In this document: positions 60,518 to 64,000 of the stretch, one piece after another
How positions within the stretch are numbered: the stretch's first letter is position 1
Layout of the letters: every line of letters begins with the position of its first letter
NCBI GenBank assembly: GCA_050949055.1
Contig: JBMNFA010000002.1
Coordinates: 246,565 to 310,564 of the forward strand
Length of the DNA: 64,000 nt
Direction of reading: 5' to 3'
Source: JAEZJZ01 sp050949055
GTDB lineage: Bacteria > Bacillota > UBA994 > UBA5500
The notes under the pieces: generated by a model
Told to the model about the DNA's origin: nothing
What the model saw: only the letters and a program-made list of their open reading frames with translations
Databases searched by the model: none
Program-made: the position numbers and the translations under genes

Positions 60518-61777
60518 ATGAGAAGGTTTTTCTCCCTGTTGCTGGTGCCATTGTTGCTGCTCGGCATGGCTAGCCCCGCGCTCGCTGCGAATTACCGCGA
60601 TATGGCCGAGGCTTACCTTAACCAGAAATATGGTGGCAACGACGCCACCATCGAGATGCATCAGGATGGAATAATGGAACTGGAGTTCACGGGCCAATCC
60701 TTCTGGTACGTGGAATACACTGTTGTGCCGGCGGGGGCACCTGCCACGGGCGCGACGGGCGAGAAGCCTGTGCCGGATATCGGCCGGACGGAGCCGCCGC
60801 TGGTACCGCCAGAAGCCAGGGACCTGCCCCTGGCCACAATAGAGCCAGCGGTTATGCCGAGACTGGACAGTTATCATCACAATTACGTCTACGGCGTGCT
60901 GTATATCCACGTGGAGTCCGGCAAAATCCTGGAGATGGACGAGATGGAGCCCTATTTCACGGAGGAAGCTGCTTTGGCTGAGCAAGAGTGGGCCAGGCTG
61001 CGGCAGGAGGCAGGCAAGCTGGATGTCTCGCTCTACCGCAAACTTTTGACCTTGGCCGCTACTGAAAGCGTCAAGGTTACCATACACCCAGCTCTAACCA
61101 TCACCGCCGAGGTCGAGGCGCAGTTTGCTATACTGCAAGACCAGTACCCGCGCGTATTCGCAGAGATGAACATCGAATTGGGTCAGTTTCTGGATGGCAC
61201 CTGGGGAGCGGCTGGCGAGGGCAAGGTGATGCCGGCTATGGACTGTGTCGTAGGATACGCCACTACTGTTACCCCAGCCGTGAGCGTGGATCCGCCTGTG
61301 CGAACTCCCTTGGGCGACGATCCGGTGCCTCCTGTGCCACCCGAGAAAAGCGACAGCCAGTACAACGAGCAATACTGGCAGGAGTACAACGCTTTCTGGG
61401 CAGGGATGGAGCAATTGCGCCTGATGACCATGGCCGATTCATTGCGGGAGATCTCTGCCGCGCTGGAAGATATGGGGGTTGCCTATACGGGCACCGATTA
61501 CTACATCTCGGCGGAACTGACAGCGACGCAAGTCCGGGCCATCGCCGAGCATCAGGCTGTGGGAGTGGTCTACGAGGAACTCGGCTATGCGCATGCGATG
61601 GACGCCAATATGGCCTTGCGCGGCAGGGTGGAGACGGACCAGCTGGCCGTAGCTCCGGCCATGAATGCGGAAGCCGCCCCGGAGCCTGCCGCGGTGAACA
61701 GCCGTGTGCCTTTGATCGTAGGCGGATTGGCAGTCGGCTTGGCGGCAGTGGTGGTCAGCAAACGCAGGCAGGCATAG
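60518..61777 (+). CDS. Secreted, membrane-anchored protein of unknown function
   Basis: The 419-residue product has a signal peptide (MRRFFSLLLVPLLLLGMASPALA), a long acidic and Pro/Glu-rich extracellular part, and a C-terminal membrane helix with basic stop (VPLIVGGLAVGLAAVVVSKRRQA). Inside is PYFTEEAALAEQEWARLRQEAGKLDVSLYRKLLTL, likely helical, and a linker DPPVRTPLGDDPVPPVPPEK. No catalytic motif or LPxTG is seen. GGAGG precedes the ATG at 60518. It stands alone between the array and the DUF3100 pair; I do not recognise the family. Confidence 0.75.
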   Translation: MRRFFSLLLVPLLLLGMASPALAANYRDMAEAYLNQKYGGNDATIEMHQDGIMELEFTGQSFWYVEYTVVPAGAPATGATGEKPVPDIGRTEPPLVPPEARDLPLATIEPAVMPRLDSYHHNYVYGVLYIHVESGKILEMDEMEPYFTEEAALAEQEWARLRQEAGKLDVSLYRKLLTLAATESVKVTIHPALTITAEVEAQFAILQDQYPRVFAEMNIELGQFLDGTWGAAGEGKVMPAMDCVVGYATTVTPAVSVDPPVRTPLGDDPVPPVPPEKSDSQYNEQYWQEYNAFWAGMEQLRLMTMADSLREISAALEDMGVAYTGTDYYISAELTATQVRAIAEHQAVGVVYEELGYAHAMDANMALRGRVETDQLAVAPAMNAEAAPEPAAVNSRVPLIVGGLAVGLAAVVVSKRRQA

Positions 61778-61796
61778 TTGATGGTAGGCACAGCAA

Positions 61797-61846
61797 GGGC
61801 GTGCCGCCCAGGTTCTAGGAGGAACGTGGGGGGACACGCCCGTTTT
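61797..61846 (+). terminator. Terminator of the secreted-protein gene
   Basis: GGGCGTG (61797-61803) and CACGCCC (61835-61841) close a long stem that also includes GGTTC/GAAC, followed by GTTTT. Confidence 0.8.
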
Positions 61847-61950
61847 GCTGCCGCGTCTACTCTGGGAGAGTGGGAGGTGAGCCGAGGGAGCATCTGTTAG
61901 CAGCAGATGCACGAGTTCCCGCTTGCAGACGGAAATTTCAGATAGCATTT

Positions 61951-61981
61951 GACCGCCGCAGCCACTCTCCCTGCGGCGGTC
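61951..61981 (-). terminator. Hairpin at the end of the DUF3100 operon
   Basis: GACCGCCGCAG and CTGCGGCGGTC form a perfect 11-bp stem just after the stop of the convergent minus-strand gene. The T run is weak on both strands. Confidence 0.6.
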
Positions 61982-62001
61982 AGGCTCTTAGTTGGTGCTG
62001 C

Positions 62002-62481
62002 TCAGTTACCGGTCAGCGACAGGATGATCTGGGCAACGATGGTGCCGCCCAGATAAGTGCCGGCAAAAGTGATCAGGGCGATGACCACAATGCTTATGCC
62101 CTGTTTCCGGAAAGCATCCATGTCTTTGCCCAATGAGATGCCGGCAAAAGCCAGGATGGGGGTACAGAGGGCAAGCAGATTGACCTTGTTTACCTGCGTC
62201 ACAAAGTAATCCGCGATTGGCGAAATGCTGGGGACGCCAACCAGAATCGAAAGCAATGAGATATAGATGATGGTCGGTATCTTCAGCGAGGAATGTCTTT
62301 TGACGAAATCGTCGACCATGCAGCCGATGACGATGATCACAAACAGCATGCCCAGTGCCGGGAAGATCTCCCACGGCATGATCGGCGCGCCCTTCTTCAC
62401 GGAGACAATGTAGTTGCCGACGGAGGCAAAGAGACCGCTCAGGACCAATACCTTTATCCTGGTAATCCACAGATCCTTCAT
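62002..62481 (-). CDS. Membrane protein encoded with the DUF3100 protein
   Basis: A 159-residue integral membrane protein with five likely helices (IKVLVLSGLFASVGNYI, IFPALGMLFVIIVIGCMVDDF, IIYISLLSILVGVPSI, LLALCTPILAFAGISLG and GISIVVIALITFAGTYLGGTIVAQIIL). Its ATG shares one base with the stop of the upstream DUF3100 gene, so the two are translated together and probably form a transporter of two subunits. The family has no assigned function. No signal peptide or soluble domain is present. Confidence 0.75.
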   Translation of the reverse strand: MKDLWITRIKVLVLSGLFASVGNYIVSVKKGAPIMPWEIFPALGMLFVIIVIGCMVDDFVKRHSSLKIPTIIYISLLSILVGVPSISPIADYFVTQVNKVNLLALCTPILAFAGISLGKDMDAFRKQGISIVVIALITFAGTYLGGTIVAQIILSLTGN

Positions 62482-63290
62482 TAGCGTGCCACCTCCTTAC
62501 CGGCGGGCTTGGTAATTGCCGGTTCCTTTTTCAGTACCTTATACAGGAGATTGGCCAGGGGCAGGGACACAAACAGGGTAATGTACATCCCAGTCACGCC
62601 GCCCACTATTTGTGCGCCCGCAGTCAACGTCTGCAGCTCGTTGGCGAGCTCGGGGAAAGCCTGAACAGTAGCTCCCAGGATGGCGCTCATCATCGAGGCG
62701 GAGCCAACGCCAGCACCGATGGCCAGCGCCTGAGGAGTGAAGATGCCCAGGCCGCAGACAATCGATGCCAACAACCCACAGAAAATGGTGCCGAGCAGAG
62801 TGCCAGTGATATAGCCTCCCATTATGCCCTGGCCCTCGGGCGAGTCCAGCCCATAGATACTGCCGATAATAGCGATCGCGTTTTCTCTGCTCATGGAGAA
62901 ACCGCATCCAACCAGCGCGCGACCCATTTTGAACACCCAAACCCCCACGGGGATGGAGACAAAGATGAACAAGATCAGCTTGCCAATGGCCTGGCCGATC
63001 AAGGCAGGGCCTGCGTTAAACAGTTGGTTCAGATTGGGTCCGATGGTGGAACCCATCTTGGCGGTGAGATACATGACCGAGATTGTAATGTACGGAGAAG
63101 CGGTAACCATCATCTGGCGATCGATCACTCTTACTTTAGCGAGCACAAGACCTATCACCAGGGCATACAGCATGGGCAGGAGGGTAAAACTCAGTTTACC
63201 CATCTTTACCGGCTGCGATCCGATCAGCTCACTGACAACAACCATGGCGAAGCAGAGTGCAAACACTTTCCAGTCCTTAAAAAGCTTCAC
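62481..63290 (-). CDS. DUF3100-type membrane protein
   Basis: A 269-residue protein with about eight hydrophobic segments. Glycine-rich stretches inside the membrane (GYITGTLLGTIFCGLLASIVCGLG; IGAGVGSASMMSAILGATVQ; AGAQIVGGVTGMYITLFVSLPLA) resemble those of small-solute carriers. It matches what I know of DUF3100 proteins, which are frequently paired with a second short membrane protein as here. GAGGAGAATC stands before the ATG. The substrate is unknown; in an amino-acid fermenter a metabolite carrier would be reasonable, but that is guesswork. Confidence 0.72.
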   Translation of the reverse strand: MKLFKDWKVFALCFAMVVVSELIGSQPVKMGKLSFTLLPMLYALVIGLVLAKVRVIDRQMMVTASPYITISVMYLTAKMGSTIGPNLNQLFNAGPALIGQAIGKLILFIFVSIPVGVWVFKMGRALVGCGFSMSRENAIAIIGSIYGLDSPEGQGIMGGYITGTLLGTIFCGLLASIVCGLGIFTPQALAIGAGVGSASMMSAILGATVQAFPELANELQTLTAGAQIVGGVTGMYITLFVSLPLANLLYKVLKKEPAITKPAGKEVAR

Positions 63291-63530
63291 AGATTCTCCT
63301 CCTCATTGAATTTGGTTGGTGCCAACCGCTCAGTGATTCCGTTCTATCAATATGCCCTGCTGCCTGCCTCCTTTCCCTTTGTTTTTTCCGTTCCCAACTT
63401 TCCGATATTTCGCTGCTGCAGATGTTCCGCGCGCGCCAATAGAATCCCTTTGGCGGTGGTCAGAAAAATTGCTATATTCATAACAGTGCCTCAGTGGTAG
63501 TGCGCAAACGCAGGTAGGTGTGATAGCGGA
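63291..63530. other. Upstream region of the DUF3100 operon, no gene
   Basis: TTGGTTGGTGCCAACC (63309-63324) is a short palindrome near the start of the operon and could be an operator. I see no coding region. Confidence 0.45.
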
Positions 63531-63570
63531 CAGCAAGAGAGCCTTCAGAAACCTGAAGGCTCTCTTGCTG
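63531..63570. terminator. Terminator after the TatD-like gene
   Basis: An 18-bp perfect stem (63531-63548 with 63553-63570; arms begin CAGCAAGAGAGCCTTCAG) with the loop AAAC. It stands 27 bases after the stop of the minus-strand gene. Confidence 0.8.
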
Positions 63571-63596
63571 TCTAGGAGGGTGGGGGTATGGGCAGA

Positions 63597-64000
63597 TTAC
63601 GGGATTGGCCAAGCGATATGGTCCAATACCCGCATGAGGTTGTCGTAGACCGTTGCATGCATTTCTTCCTCAGCAACACCCTTGATCATTGCCGCTTCCC
63701 CCAGTATGCCCCGCAGCACTTGGGGAACATCAGCCATGCTGCAGGCTTCTCCGGTGCCCCAGGCGACCGCTTCCGTACCATCGGTCTCGGTGAGCAGGCG
63801 GGGGAGGGGTACCTGGCGGCAAACCTCGCGCACTGCCGGGTTCAGCCTGATATCCGGCCCCAGGGTAAAGTAGCAGTCCAGGTCGACGTAGTCGGCCAGC
63901 TGCTCCGCCGGTCCAGAATACCAGTGTACGATAATCAGTGGGGGAGTGTATTTCCGCAGCCACTGGGCAATCTCTGCCTCTGCGCCCTTGGTGTGCAGCA
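63597..64000 (-). CDS. TatD-family metal-dependent hydrolase, 3' part only
   Basis: The gene runs off the right edge; 133 codons plus the stop are present. The visible part has HTKGAEAEIAQWLRKY, VHWYSG with a metal-binding His, and LLTETDGTEAVAWG with the conserved TETD of TatD/YcfH proteins, followed by the usual C-terminal helices (VPQVLRGILGEAAMIKGVAEEEMHATVYDNLMRVL). TatD enzymes are metal-dependent 3'-5' DNases or related hydrolases. The VHWYSG and GPDI variants suggest a side branch of the family. Confidence 0.8.
   Translation of the reverse strand, partial: LHTKGAEAEIAQWLRKYTPPLIIVHWYSGPAEQLADYVDLDCYFTLGPDIRLNPAVREVCRQVPLPRLLTETDGTEAVAWGTGEACSMADVPQVLRGILGEAAMIKGVAEEEMHATVYDNLMRVLDHIAWPIP

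Noticed and set aside
1..64000. tRNA or rRNA genes
   Set aside because: No intergenic stretch shows a cloverleaf with the GGTTCGAATCC-type T arm or rRNA core sequences.

Overview
The window comes from a spore-forming, anaerobic member of the Bacillota (class Clostridia), with G+C that looks moderately high. The evidence is a GerA-type germination receptor operon, strong Shine-Dalgarno sites with many GTG/TTG starts, a complete selenocysteine-dependent glycine reductase operon, feoAB iron uptake under a DtxR-like repressor, and a type I-C CRISPR-Cas system. I cannot name the species.

Layout. 1-5.5 kb (minus strand): a germination receptor pair (gerAA with an in-frame TGA near its end, then gerAB) and a two-gene ABC exporter. 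5.7-14.8 kb (plus): sigma-A promoter, tandem glycine riboswitch with terminator, then grdX-trxB-trxA-grdE-grdA-grdB-grdC-grdD. This operon reduces glycine to acetyl phosphate and ammonia, drawing electrons through a thioredoxin system; grdA and grdB each carry an in-frame TGA read as selenocysteine. 14.9-46 kb: housekeeping and accessory genes, including a lipoprotein, a DEAD-box helicase, a DtxR-like regulator with feoA/feoB, a Phd-Uma2 fusion, two S9 peptidases, an M16 peptidase pair, MsrB, an alkylbase glycosylase, a PolX-like PHP protein, an old yellow enzyme, a tandem GGDEF protein, a 5'-nucleotidase, a creatininase-family protein and a YcgR/YcgQ-like permease cluster. Several families of short palindromic repeats are scattered between these genes.

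46-60.2 kb: an AraC-type regulator, a WYL-domain regulator, then cas3-cas5c-cas8c-cas7c-cas4-cas1-cas2 and an array of 56 repeats and 55 spacers. cas4 is split by a one-base insertion in a G run. 60.5-64 kb: a membrane-anchored secreted protein of unknown function, a pair of membrane proteins (DUF3100 type) and the end of a TatD-like hydrolase gene.

The most notable observation lies between the WYL gene and cas3. On the minus strand there is a shrunken CRISPR repeat (23 nt, keeping the 3' end GTGGATTGAAAC) directly behind a good extended -10 box. The 'spacer' that follows matches the cas3 promoter at 15 of its first 19 positions. The mismatches are at 6, 8, 12 and 18; positions 6, 12 and 18 are the ones a type I crRNA leaves unpaired. 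The target covers the -10 box and sits next to a TTT PAM. This has the form of a CRISPR-like regulatory RNA (CreR type) that would guide Cascade to repress its own operon.
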